A stretch of DNA of 64,000 nt from Schistocerca nitens (taxonomy: Eukaryota; Arthropoda; Insecta; Orthoptera; Acrididae), in assembly GCF_023898315.1 (NCBI RefSeq), contig NC_064621.1, positions 540,723,383 through 540,787,382 of the forward strand. Reading direction: 5' to 3'. The notes beneath the pieces were generated by a model, which ran no database searches, was not told the origin of the DNA, and worked only from the letters and a program-made list of their open reading frames with translations. Position 1 is the stretch's first letter, and every line of letters starts with the position of its first letter. Shown piece after piece: positions 12,103-21,973 of this stretch. The translations under genes were made by a program, and so were the position numbers.

Positions 12103-13685
12103 CAGGGTGTTACAAAAAGGTACGGCCAGACTTTCAGGAAACATTCCTCACACACAAAGAAAGAAAATATGTTATGTGGACATGTGTCCAGAAACGCTTA
12201 CTTTCCATGTTAGAGCTCATTTTATTACTTCTCTTCAAATCACATTAATCATGGAATGGAAACACACAGCAACAGAACGTACCAGCGTGACTTCAAACAC
12301 TTTGTTACAGGAAATGTTCAAAATGTCTTCCGTTAGCGAGGATACATGCATCCACCCTCCGTCGCATGGAACCCCTGATGCGCTGATGCAGCCCTGGAGA
12401 ATGGCGTATTGTATGACAGCCGTCCACAATACGAGCACAAAGAGTCTCTACATTTGGTACTGGGGTTGCGTAGACAAGAACTTTCAAATGCCCCCATAAA
12501 TGAAAGCCAAGAGGGTTGAGGCCAGAAGAGCGTGGAGGCCATGGAATTCGTCTGCTTCTACCAATGCATCGGTCACCGAATCTGTTGTTGAGAAGCGTAC
12601 GAACACTTCGACTGAAATGCGCAGGAGCTCCATTGTGCATGAACCACATGTTGTGTCGTACTTGTAAAGGCACATGTTCTAGCAGCACAGGTAGAGTATC
12701 CCGTATGAAATCATGATAACGTGCTCCATTGAGCGTAGGTGGAAGAACATGGGGCCCAATCAAGACATCACCAACAATGCCTGCCCAAACGTTCATAGAA
12801 AATCTGTGTTGATGACGTGATTGCACAATTGCGTGCAGATTCTCGTCAGCCTACACACATGTTGATTGTGAAAATTTACTATTTGATCACGTTGGAATGA
12901 AGCCTCATCCGTAAAGCGAACATTTGCACTGAAATGAGGATTGACACATTGTTGGATGAACCATTCGCAGAAGTGTACCCATGGAGGCCAATCAGCTGCT
13001 GATAGTGCCTGCGCACGCTGTATATGGAACGGAAACAACTGGTTCTCCCGTAGCATTCTCCATACAGTGACGTGGTCAACGTTACCTTGTACAGCAGCAA
13101 CTTCTCTGACGCTGACATTAGGGCTATCGTCAACTGTACGAAGAATTGCCTCGTCCTTTGCAGGTGTCCTCGTCGTTCTAGGTCTTCCCCAGCCGCGAGT
13201 CATAGGCTGGAATGTTCCGCGCTCCCTAAGACGCCGATCTATTGCTTCGAACGTCTTCTTGTCGGGACACCTTCGTTCTGGAAATCTATCTCGATACAAA
13301 CGTACCACGCCACGGCTATTGCCCCGTGCTAATCCATACATCAAATGGGCATCTGCCAACTCCGCATTTGTAAACATTGCACTGACTGCAAAACCACGTT
13401 CGTGATCAACACTAACATGTCGATGCTACGTACTGATGTGCTTGATGCTAGTACTGTAGAGCAATGAGTCGCATGTCAACACAAGTACCGAAGTCAACAT
13501 TACCTTCCTTCAATTGGGCCAACTGGCGGTGAATCGAGGAAGTACAGTACATACCGACGAAACTAAAATGAGCTCTAACATGGAAATTAAGCGTTTCCAG
13601 ACACATGTCCACATAACATCTTTTCTTTATTTGTGTGTGAGGAATGTTTCCTGAAAGTTTGGCCGTACCTTTTTGTAACACCCTG
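12103..13685 (-). mobile_element. mariner/Tc1-type transposon, frameshifted copy
   Basis: About 122 bp at each end (from 'cagggtgttacaaaaaggta' at the left) are inverted repeats, flanked by TATA on both sides. The whole 1583-bp unit matches the element at 52416-53993 in reverse orientation, so both are copies of one family. Confidence 0.9.
12305..13377 (-). pseudogene. mariner/Tc1-type transposase with frameshift
   Basis: Two minus-strand frames (13377 to about 12855, then about 12855-12305) together correspond to the whole 356-residue transposase of the sister copy at 52721-53791. The first starts MFTNAELADAHLMYGLARGN (helix-turn-helix region) and reaches the first catalytic Asp (FTDEASFQRD). 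The second carries MHNGAPAHFS, where the sister has MHDGATAHFS, so the second catalytic Asp is Asn here. A 2-nt length difference after 'caacatgtgtg' near 12853 breaks the frame. The third motif reads SGLNPLGF instead of SPDLNPLDF, so two catalytic positions are altered as well. Confidence 0.85.
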
Positions 13686-13815
13686 TATATAACATATCAA
13701 GAGGAAACGTTGCCAGCAAATTTCTCGAAAAGTTCTAGGCCGATCTCAATCAAATTTTTACGTGGTACTCCAATAAATGTTTGGACGGACATAGGCTACA
13801 AATTTTAATTTCTAT
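13686..13815. repeat. unclassified dispersed repeat, copy 3
   Basis: This stretch ('ttctcgaaaagttctaggcc' to 'aataaatgtttggacggaca') matches the 'ttctcgacaagttctt' and 'aataaacgtt.(a/g)..cggac' blocks of copies at 10931 and 11820. It probably continues the host repeat of the mariner-like element. Confidence 0.45.
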
Positions 13816-13872
13816 ATTCGGTTCGAGTACATTCTAGAAGTATCCACAAATGTCAAGAATCATTGTACTGGA

Positions 13873-14017
13873 ATATTCTGTAACTGTATGTATAAGGTAT
13901 GTGTTCTGGCCGGAGGCAGTTCGCTCCGCGCTCTTGTATGTGGAAGTGCTGAATAAACCTTCGTTAAGAGAAGTTAGTGTTCGTCATTCATCTAATTGCA
14001 CCTTCTTCTACGTGACA
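13873..14017 (+). repeat. 5' LTR end of Gypsy-type element
   Basis: The segment from 'ctgtaactgtatgtataagg' to 'cttcttctacgtgaca' matches 16031-16165, apart from an 11-nt 'tcgctccgcgc' insertion and point changes. It contains an AATAAA-type signal ('gctgaataaa') near its middle and ends in CA, as LTRs do. The upstream limit is unclear; a TG at 13852 is a possible start. Confidence 0.65.
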
Positions 14018-14159
14018 TTATTCTGGTGGAGACGCTGGGTAACAGAACTAGTGATAGCACACATTATCGACGACACAGTGGCTCCCATCAGGCCACGACA
14101 GAATCGCCGTTTCAACAGATCGTAATCTATCGGAGACAGAAGAAGAAGAGGGCATTACA

Positions 14160-15284
14160 GTGACAGCAATCATTTGCCACCACATGAGACATCCTTCCAG
14201 GTTCTCTTGTGACAATGGCCACTATCCAAACAAGTGGCTGAAGGTATATGAGCGTATAGCCAAATTTAACAAATGGGATGACACCATGTGTTTGGCTAAC
14301 GTATTTTTCTACTTGGAGGGCACTGCCAAGCAATGGTATGAGAACAACAAAGAGAAGTTCACAAGCTGGGAAGTATTCCAGGTGGAATTGCGCAAGTATT
14401 TCGGCGACAGTCAACGACAGAAGTACAATGCTGAAGATAAATTAAAGTGCAGGGCACAGCGTCCAGGAGAAACTACAGCATCCTACATTCAAGATGTCTT
14501 GGAGCTGTATAAAATAGTGGATCCTAGAATGAAGGAGGAAGATAAGATTGCACATCTCTTGAAGGGTGTTGCTGAGGACATGTATCAACCCCTACTCCTG
14601 AAGGAGGTTTCGACAGCAGACGACTTCATAAAATGGTGCCAGTATATCAAGACAATGCATCAGAAAATTATTAGAAGCAAGAAGTTCGAACGGCTTCCAA
14701 ACGTCGTACCGACGTCTGTGATGGACGAAGGAACTGATTTCACAAGTGTTCTTCGTCAGATAGTGAGAGAAGAAGTTCAGAAGACACTTGGATTGCATAG
14801 TGAGCAAAAACCCAAGACGCTTCAAGAGGTCATAAGGGAGGAAGTGGAACAGACATTGAACCCAATCTCTCGTCCCTCATTTCCCTTTAAAATGGCGAAA
14901 AAGTCGAGACCCAGCCGAAGTTACATTCCTACAATGCCGCATGGGGAACCTGTTTGGGCACCAAGGAAGACTGACGTCTGGAGGACCCAGGATAACCAAC
15001 CACTATGGTTCCACTGCGGACGACCGGGATATGTGGTGCGCTATTGTCGAAAAAGGCGGCGGATACTTGGTGACGCCCGTGCCAGAAGACAGCAGACCGG
15101 TCTTAGCCGACGCCAGCTCCGGGACGACGAAGATGAACAAGAAGATGTGGGTGCAGGACGACGTAGATCACCATCGCCACATGCTAGCCGCTGTAGAGGA
15201 CCCTCCCCAACACGTCAATCGAGGTCTCCATCGCCGTTTAGAAGCTCCAGCCGATCATCTAACCGCCGCAACCTGGAAAACTAA
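14160..15284 (+). pseudogene. Ty3/Gypsy gag polyprotein (374-residue open frame)
   Basis: This is the capsid and nucleocapsid frame of an LTR retrotransposon. The central part has the retrotransposon gag signature: YLEGTAKQWYENN, then SWEVFQVELRKYFGD, then RPGETTASYIQDVLELY. A basic, Arg/Ser-rich tail follows. The zinc knuckle reads WFHCGRPGYVVRYC. The first Cys expected in a CX2CX4HX4C knuckle is Trp and the His is Tyr, so it is probably non-functional. The start chosen is the first ATG of the open frame. The frame lies 3' of the LTR and is followed by a broken protease. Confidence 0.8.
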
Positions 15285-15309
15285 AGGGTGCGACCTTCCT
15301 TGGGGGTGA

Positions 15310-15925
15310 GACCGCCGAAGAGAAAAATCCTCCACCGTCGATCACCACAAAAATGATAGGAAACTACGTCGATATTCTCGTGGATGGCCGACCAGCACAA
15401 GCTCTTGTGGACTCTTGAGCGTCATATTCAGTCATTTTAGAGAAGTACTGACGCCAGTTGCGGAAAACAGTATTCGTCAACAGAAAACCATCTCTACTGA
15501 AGGTGGCTAATGGGAAATATGTAAAACCTACAGAAAGATGTGTCATTCGTGTGGGTATAAGTGGCCATACACAGCCCTTAGAATTCATCATCTTACAAGA
15601 GTGTAGTCATGATGTCATTCTCGGATGGGACTTTTTGAAAGCTTCTCGGGCTAGACGAGATGAGATACTGTGGACAGGAAGATGCGCATCCGAGTGTGTG
15701 GAGACTGTGTGCATGGTGAAATGATCAATCCTGCAGTCAGAGCTAGAAAGGTAACTGTCATGTGTCATGCCACGCATCAACCCATGGATCTTGTAGTGGA
15801 CTGTAAGAGAAGCATACCACTGAAGAATAACTTAGTTATCCCAGCTTCTGTCGTCTTGTTTAAGAACGGATTCAGTGATTTGTGTCGCCGAGAACCGCAG
15901 ATCCTTCTAACACACATGTGAGTAG
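15310..15925 (+). pseudogene. Gypsy retropepsin and start of pol, broken
   Basis: Translated in pieces, this gives GNYVDILVDGRPAQALVDS, then a TGA (15416-15418) exactly where the Gly of the catalytic D-S/T-G triplet should stand, then A-S-Y-S-V-I. A second stop comes soon after, and the protease C-terminus (VILGWDFLKA) is in another frame. The homology stops near 15930 and the 3' LTR follows, so reverse transcriptase, RNase H and integrase are missing. Confidence 0.75.
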
Positions 15926-16030
15926 CAAACGCTGAGCCGTTGATTAAAGAACAGCTGAGCATCACAGAGGCCTTTGTATAACGCTTCTCAAAACACATTC
16001 GAAACATTTTACCGCGACCTATTAAAGAAA

Positions 16031-16165
16031 TGTTCTGTGACTGTATATATACCATGTGTGTTCCGGCCGGAGGCAGTTGTCTTGTATGTGCAGGTGCTGA
16101 ATAAAGCTTCGTTAAGTGAAGTTAGTGTTCGTCATTCATCTAATTACACCTTCTTCTACGTGACA
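16031..16165 (+). repeat. 3' LTR of the 13.9-16.2 kb Gypsy element
   Basis: This matches 13873-14017 from 'ctgtgactgtatatata' to 'cttcttctacgtgaca', including 'gctgaataaa'. It closes a 2.3-kb element that has lost most of pol. A 40-bp motif just upstream ('taacgcttctcaaaacacattc') recurs at 16998-17040, so the junction upstream of this LTR is itself repetitive. Confidence 0.65.
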
Positions 16166-17449
16166 ATATGAATTACGCTAAGCACAGCATGATAGATTCT
16201 ACAGCCCTGAAATTAGGACTGCCCAGCACAATGCACTTTTGTGAGCCAGTCACATCCCATGTCACACGATCTTTCCAGCCAATGACAGCAGATATTCAGA
16301 GCATAGGACACGTGATGTAGTCAGCCAACAGCAACATCGCTGTTCAGCAGTGTGAGCACGCAAATAGGAAAAGTCTTCGGTTTAAATTAATATATATGCA
16401 GTATAGCTACAAGAAAAGCTAAGCTTTGACATTTAACACTTGTTGTCAAAAATTTTTTTATTGTTTTTTTCCAAGGGTATGGTTAGGCAGGAGCCAGAGC
16501 ACAGCTTAAATTGCAGCAGCTGAATATTTCCGACAAGCTCGATCATAAATTTCACTGCTGTACATCGAACATTTCGTATGTCACCTGGCTGAACACATGT
16601 CCCGTCAAGCACTTTGATATTTCAATAGAAAAGCCATTTGCATGTGGAATTGCTCAAGAAGTCACCTTTTCCTTTTTTTTTTTTTTTGAAGGATGATTTT
16701 ACTTTTTGCCAACTTTATTGAATAATTTGTTATCTATGAAAGAGCTAAAATAAATATGAAAAACGAAACATGTAGCTTGGTCTTCTTTTTTTAGAGCGTG
16801 CTATCCTTTAAGATACATCAAACTCAAATGTGCCAATAAAATTTTAAATAATGGCATAATTGGCGGTCTCCTGGGCGCATAATTTTTCGAAATGGCTGGT
16901 CCTCTAAGTGTCAAGTTTTGAATGAAAGTCAATCGCTCCATGATTTCAAAAATTCATCGCAATTTCTCACACATAATTCGTTTTGCATAGAAAGAAAGTA
17001 ACGCTTCTCAAACCACATTCGTAACATTTTTCCGCGACCTGTTGGAAATTTATACAGTATCGACGTCACACTCATGAAAAGCAGTTTGTTGTATTGCATA
17101 GTCTTCGTCCTTAGACTTCGACACATTTTGCTGTCGGCAGGCGCTTGTGTGTGTATTGTGTTTTTTTTTTTTTTTTTTAAATTGTAAATGGCGCATTTTC
17201 TTTGCAATTAAAGTTTTATTTTCGTGTTATTCTCTCGTTTATGTTTTATTACTGCAGTATTATTCTGCAGTAGAGGAGTTACAGTAAAATTCTTTGTTAG
17301 AGTACCAGTTCTTACTAATCGAAATTACAAAAATTAATTGAAAACGAAAACAATGAAAAATTCCCAGAATTCTATAAAGTTCGTGGGGTTCTCCCAGATG
17401 AAAAGACTCCCGCGTTTTTCCAGTTGTCCCAGGGCATATACACCCAGTT
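16166..17449. other. no gene recognised; repeat motif at about 16998-17040
   Basis: The sequence 'gtaacgcttctcaaaccacattcgtaacatttttccgcgacct' spans about 16998-17040 and repeats 15978-16020. T-runs at 16673-16687 and about 17161-17178 may be relics of retroposed tails. No coding motif was seen. Confidence 0.4.
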
Positions 17450-17479
17450 TAAATAACGGCACCCATCTGATGCTCTAAG

Positions 17480-17645
17480 ATGACACCATCTGTCCTGTTC
17501 TCCAACAACCTTATTCTGGCCCCCATAAAGTACTTCAAAATGGAGAACCAACGTTTTCTATCTTTCTGCATGGTAAACCGTCAACAATCTCTGTCCAGTG
17601 CCTCCAGCCAGCTTGGGTGAGGGTGACCAGGAAGAGGTAAACAAC
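17480..17645 (+). pseudogene. Gypsy integrase C-terminal tail remnant
   Basis: One plus-strand frame reads LQQPYSGPHKVLQNGEPTF, then HGKPSTISVQCLQPAW. This is the P-Y-x-G-P...V...GK...(S/T)V..L-P motif at the C-terminus of Ty3/Gypsy integrases. It ends at a stop shortly after. The remaining pol and a 3' LTR were not recognised before the mariner relic at 17866. It could belong to the element whose gag is at 14160 or to a different one. Confidence 0.55.
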
Positions 17646-17865
17646 CTGCGATCGCTATCTGAGCACCCTTCATCCGTTTCCACTACAAACGACATGGTTC
17701 TTCAGTCAGACCATCCTACCCTCAGGGAGGAATTTGACTTCTGACTACCATATCCAAGTATCATTCATAGTGATCCACCCCACTCTCACTGTAGCAGGTC
17801 CCTGCACCCTTCTGATTTTCTGAAAGATTACATTCAGGACAAGGATCCCCCTCCTATCCTGTGAG

Positions 17866-18772
17866 GTACTATCCAAAATTTTCGGAACTGGTGCTGCCAT
17901 CTGTTGAAAACCATACTTTTAGACTAATGGTCACTATCACCCTCAAAGTAGTTCCCATCCACATGTAAACATCGGTCCCAGTGCTTCTGCCACTGGTCAA
18001 ACGTTTTCTTTGAGGGTGTTCATCACGACCATAAATGCTTCTTGAATCCTCTCTAGAGTGTCGAACCAACGGCCTTTCAACTTGAGTTTCAGTTTTGGGA
18101 ATAGTGCAAAGTCGAAAGGTGCCAAATCGAGCGAGTACGGTGGGTGGGGTACAACCGCCATGTTGTTTTTTTTTTTTTGCCAAAAAGCTCCTGGTGAGCA
18201 AGGAAGTCTGACAGGGCGCATCGTCGTGATGCAGCAGGCAGTTCCCTTGATGCCAAAGTTCGGGCCGGCGTCGCCGTACGTTTTCACGGAGCTGTCGCAA
18301 AATGTCACTGTTTGCTTGGGTGAGACGAATTCCTTGTGCACAATTCCTTGGTATCAAAGAAAATGATGATCATGCTCTTCACTTTACTCTTCATCTGTCT
18401 CGCTTTTTTGGGTCTTGGACAGCCCAGGCTCTTCCCACTGGGACGACTGTTGTCTTGTCTCTGGGTCATAACTGTAAATCCAGCTCTCGTCACCAATGAT
18501 AACCCATGACAAGAAGGTTGGATCATCAGATGCGGTCTGACGAAGCTCCATGCACACTTCAACATGCGCTGTTCTGTTCGCAGATCCATCATAAAATCGC
18601 CACACACCTAACACAGAGTATTACGGAAATCACTCTGGACACGCAACACATCCTCCCAGCTGAATGCCTCTCCGCACACTGACTCATCAGATATGCATCT
18701 CTCGCCACCTAGTGGTGCAAAGATCTACTACTCCTACTTTCCAGTTGGCAGCACCAGTAAGAATTTTGGATT
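17866..18772 (-). mobile_element. mariner element, 5'-deleted and frameshifted
   Basis: The ends are inverted repeats: 'atccaaaattttcggaactggtgctgcc' at the left, and 'ggcagcaccagtaagaattttggat' near 18750-18772 at the right. At about 0.9 kb it is shorter than a typical 1.3-kb mariner. The transposase N-terminus is missing, while the catalytic part remains. Confidence 0.8.
17869..18614 (-). pseudogene. mariner transposase, catalytic domain remnant
   Basis: The minus strand reads GDESWIYSYDPETRQQSSQW (first catalytic Asp in GDESW), then a stop, then a segment with LLHHDDAPCQTSLLTR. After a shift in the T-run at 18167-18178 it continues VVPHPPYSLDLAPFDFALFP. The family has HHDNAPCH and PPYSPDLAP(S/C)D, so the DDD core is largely recognisable. 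At least one stop and one frameshift make it inactive. Confidence 0.8.
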
Positions 18773-19009
18773 CCACTTCATGTTCTCTGTACTCTGCACT
18801 GGAGGTGCAGATACAGACATACAAAATCGATATGAAGAATTATATGAATTTATGTATTTGAATATTATAATGTATTTGTTCTTCTCTCTTGTTATTGTCT
18901 TGCCATGTCATTGTGTATTAAAGTGAGTGTATCTTATTGTGAACTGATTCATGTGAATAAATTGGTTCAATTCATAGCAACAGTAGCCGCACATTTTTCC
19001 ACATACTCA
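18773..19009. other. spacer, nothing recognised
   Basis: AT-rich spacer between the mariner right end and the LINE endonuclease relic. Confidence 0.4.
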
Positions 19010-20060
19010 CCATTATGAAACTCCCACAATAATTTTCCATGCAGCTTGCCACTTATTGTTATAGTTCCCATTACTACTAAGACTGCATAGTTTTTTGGCT
19101 TCCACAGTGGCTTTTTTATGCTCATTCTTACATTTAACATAGGTTAGTCTGGCATGGTAAGTCTTCAGAGTATTGTATATACTGAACAACAGCATAATTT
19201 GGTTTTTACAATTTGTGATTCGCTTGGCATACCAGGGATCTTGTCTGCATCGAATTTTGGTTGTGAACCCTTCATCAATTATTCTCTATGTCTTTATGGG
19301 AACACTGCCTGCATTGTATCTAAAATGCTTTAACAGTGTAGCAGATATTATTTTTGCTGACATATCATTATGTAAAATAGATTGTGTGTCATAACATGAA
19401 TCAAACCAGTCTCTGTCATCAAGGGACTTACAAAACCTGACAATTTTATTGTCAGTGACAAGCTTGATGATCACAACTTTTATGACAGGTCAAGTTACAT
19501 TACTCTTATCAAGAGGGAACCTATTTGTGTTACAGAATTATAGTCTGAAAATTGAAACACTATCACATCATACAATTTTTCTGTGGTTTTAAAACCGACA
19601 AAAATATTGTCAATACATATTTGATTTCTAATGGGCCTGTTATTAATGGAGTGTAAATTGCACTGACTTAATAGAGTGTTCAATTCAGTGACACTACATT
19701 TATGTGTTGTCATACCAAAATCTGCATTAAGATCTCCACCTATTACGATGTCATAATGTATGAATCCAGTTTCTCTAAATATGTCTATCAGAACGCCAAA
19801 TTTTCCTAAAAATACATTAATGATACTCTTAGGTGATCTACACAATCCAATAAAACAGCCCCTTGCGCATCCTTTGTCACCCTCTGAAGAGATTGCTTTT
19901 ATTTTATGATCAATTAGTTGTTTAATGTACAATGCTACAGCGCACCTATGTCAGTAAATACCCTCTTTAACGCAACTTATGTAAAATCTGAGTTTGCTGT
20001 TTTAGTCTGTGGACAGTAACAAGTTTGTGAATATGCTAGGTTTCTCCCATCTCCTTGCCA
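19010..20060 (-). pseudogene. LINE endonuclease domain and linker, no reverse transcriptase
   Basis: On the minus strand the frame at 19932-19495 shows a GVALYIKQL-like start (just upstream, frame broken), then CRSPKSIINVF and IVIGGDLNADF. GDLN is the apurinic-type endonuclease motif of Jockey/I-like LINEs. Further down, fragments with SLDDRDWFDSCYD and DPWYAKRITNCKNQIM match the linker that normally joins endonuclease to reverse transcriptase. Nothing of the reverse transcriptase follows before 19010. The right limit abuts the Gypsy LTR at 20070. Confidence 0.65.
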
Positions 20061-20069
20061 CTGTAGGTT

Positions 20070-20418
20070 TATACCATAGGAAGCAAGGAGAGGATGCTGT
20101 TTGGTGGCCGGTATCCTCATTCTATAACACAACAGCACGCATGTATTAACAGAGTTCTTTATTCATAAGACTATTAAACTACTTGCCTTTAACCTAGTTG
20201 TTGTGGTACTGGCTCATCTGTAATAGTCCAAGTTAGCCTCACTGCTTGTGAAGTACAAATCCTGCCGTACACGGTGATCGAGAGGGCATTGGCGGTGATT
20301 GTTTGTGAGTCTGTCATTGCCCTCTCTCCTGATAGTCTCATTTGCTCCGCTGCCTACTATCCATCTTGTCACAGCCTCTTTGCCAACTGGAGTGCTGGTA
20401 ACAGCCTACGCTAGCAAA
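20070..20418 (-). repeat. 3' LTR of the Gypsy element
   Basis: This pairs with 28530-29020: shared blocks include 'accata/tgggaagcaagga', 'gttctttattcataaga', 'gttgttgtggta' and 'gccctctctcctgata'. Compared with the partner, about 138 bp are missing after 'tgtacac' (20256-20264). A G-rich polypurine tract on the minus strand (C-run 20424-20443 on the plus strand) lies immediately inside, as expected next to a 3' LTR. Confidence 0.85.
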
Positions 20419-21726
20419 TTCCTCCCCCCCCCCCCCCCCCCCCGAAATGCTGTACCATTGTCATGTAGTGAGGCTGCTGTGAACGACAACAGGGAGAGAG
20501 GCAGGACTCTAGATGTAGAGATGAGCCTGGAGCCGTAGCTGTGGAGGATGGCATTCTCTCGACTATACCCCACCATCTGGCAAAAGGAGCATCCTCCGAA
20601 AAACTGCTGCCATCGCAAATGTCCAGGTCTGAGGGCATGTCCTGGGGTGACGGTGGCGATGGAGACGGCATTGATGGGTCCTGATCCATAGGGTCGGCGA
20701 ACGGGGACTGCTCCTCCTGGGGTGCCCTGGTGGCACCATCGGGCGGCGGCGAAGGCCGTGCAGTATCATGAGACCGTGAACCTGGGAGAAGAAAAGCAGC
20801 AAAATCACGGGGCAAATGCTGTGCGCGAATTTGGTTCTGGTGGCGGCACTGCAAACCATCGGGACCTGCAACAAAGTACACAAAAGAGCCAATGTGTTCC
20901 TGGATCACGCCTCTTTCCCAGCGCCCACAGTTGCCATTAACTCTGAAAACAACAAGATCATGAGTCGGAAAGCGAAATTTGCTAACCATTGGCGGCACTG
21001 GATGCTGCAGTGGGTGTAGCAAGTGGAGCAGGGTCCGATGGTGGCGGCCATGCAGAAGTTCCGCCGATGATGGTCCATCTGGAGAGTGGGAGGCGAGTAA
21101 GAGTAGCAGCGCTTGTTCCCGTGTGTGGGTGGTGCAAAGCTTGGACATCTGTTGTCTGAACGTGTGTACGAAGCATTCTGCTTCTCCGTTGGACTGTGGG
21201 TAAAACGGAGCACTTGTTAGATGACGAATGCCATTTCGTTCACAAAACTGTTCAAAATCACCTGAAGTAAACTGGTCCCTTGTCCGACACAAGTATTTCT
21301 GGCAAATCTTGTATGCAAAATATGGAAGACAAAGCTTGAATAGTGCTGTGTGATATGGTAGAAGCCACAGGCAACACAAATGGGAACTTGCTAAAAGAGT
21401 CTATCACTATGAGCCAACGAGTGTTCTAAAATGGTCCTGCAAAGTCAATGTGCACTCGTTGCCATGGGGATCGAGTCTTAGGGCAAGTTGAGAATGTCTG
21501 TGGCGGAGCGCGTTGGTTCTCCGCGCATGCGCGACACTGTGACCTAATCTGTCCAATGTGGGCGTCTATGCCCTGCCAAGTATAGTGCCGGCACGCTAAC
21601 TGTTTAGTGCGAACAATTCCCCAATGTCCTTGGTGGAGCAACGGCAACACATCCTTTTGCAACACTTTTGAAGTAAGCACACACGATTGTCCACTGTCAT
21701 TTTTAACTAGAGTCACATCTTCTTGT
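20419..21726 (-). pseudogene. Gypsy integrase
   Basis: The minus strand shows the zinc-binding H-H-C-C region (HQGHWGIVRTKQLACRHY, then QCRACAENQ). Next come HIDFAGPF with the first catalytic Asp, a frame-shifted SDKGP/FTSGDFEQFC region with the second, and HPQSNGEAE-like YPQSNGEAE with the Glu. A long Pro- and Ser-rich C-terminal tail runs to the polypurine tract. Frames shift near 21380 and 21270, and a SINE separates the start from RNase H. The gene would cut target DNA and insert the cDNA copy. Confidence 0.8.
20424..20443 (-). promoter_or_regulatory. polypurine tract of the Gypsy element
   Basis: A run of 19-20 C on the plus strand (G on the element's sense strand) lies a few bases inside the 3' LTR. 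This position fits the priming site for plus-strand DNA synthesis. The run may have expanded by slippage. Confidence 0.5.
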
Positions 21727-21960
21727 GAAATGAAATGAAATGATCGTATAGCATTGTTGGTCGGGAAGTTTGGCCGCCGTATTGCAAGTCCTTTTTAGTT
21801 GACGCCACTTCGGCAACTTGCGAGTCAATGATGATGAAATGATGGTGAAAGACACACAAGACTCAGTCATCACGAAGCAGAGAAAATCCCCGCCGGGAAT
21901 CGAACCCGGGACCCCGTGCGCGGGAAGCGAGAATGCTACCGCAAGACCACGAGCTGCGGA
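21727..21960 (-). repeat. tRNA-derived SINE inserted in Gypsy pol
   Basis: The SINE is flanked by a 13-bp duplication with one mismatch (21714-21726 and 21961-21973, 'cacatcttgttgt'). The minus strand has a tRNA-like head with B box GGTTCGATTCCC (about 21895-21910) and an A-box-like 'gtggtcttgcggtagcattc'. I recognise the family as a common locust SINE. It splits the integrase from RNase H. Confidence 0.9.
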
Positions 21961-21973
21961 CACATCTTGTTGT

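Noticed and set aside
12941-13405. 154-codon plus-strand open frame
   Set aside because: It is the antisense shadow of the mariner-type transposase. The same shadow appears opposite the intact copy at 52693-53157.
20411-20760. Possible envelope gene after integrase
   Set aside because: The Pro/Ser-rich frame continues the integrase C-terminus into the polypurine tract. There is no signal peptide, membrane segment or cleavage motif.
21890-21960. Apparent tRNA gene (good B box)
   Set aside because: It is the head of a SINE with its own target duplication. The same applies to the B boxes at 23336, 30550, 36055 and 54690.
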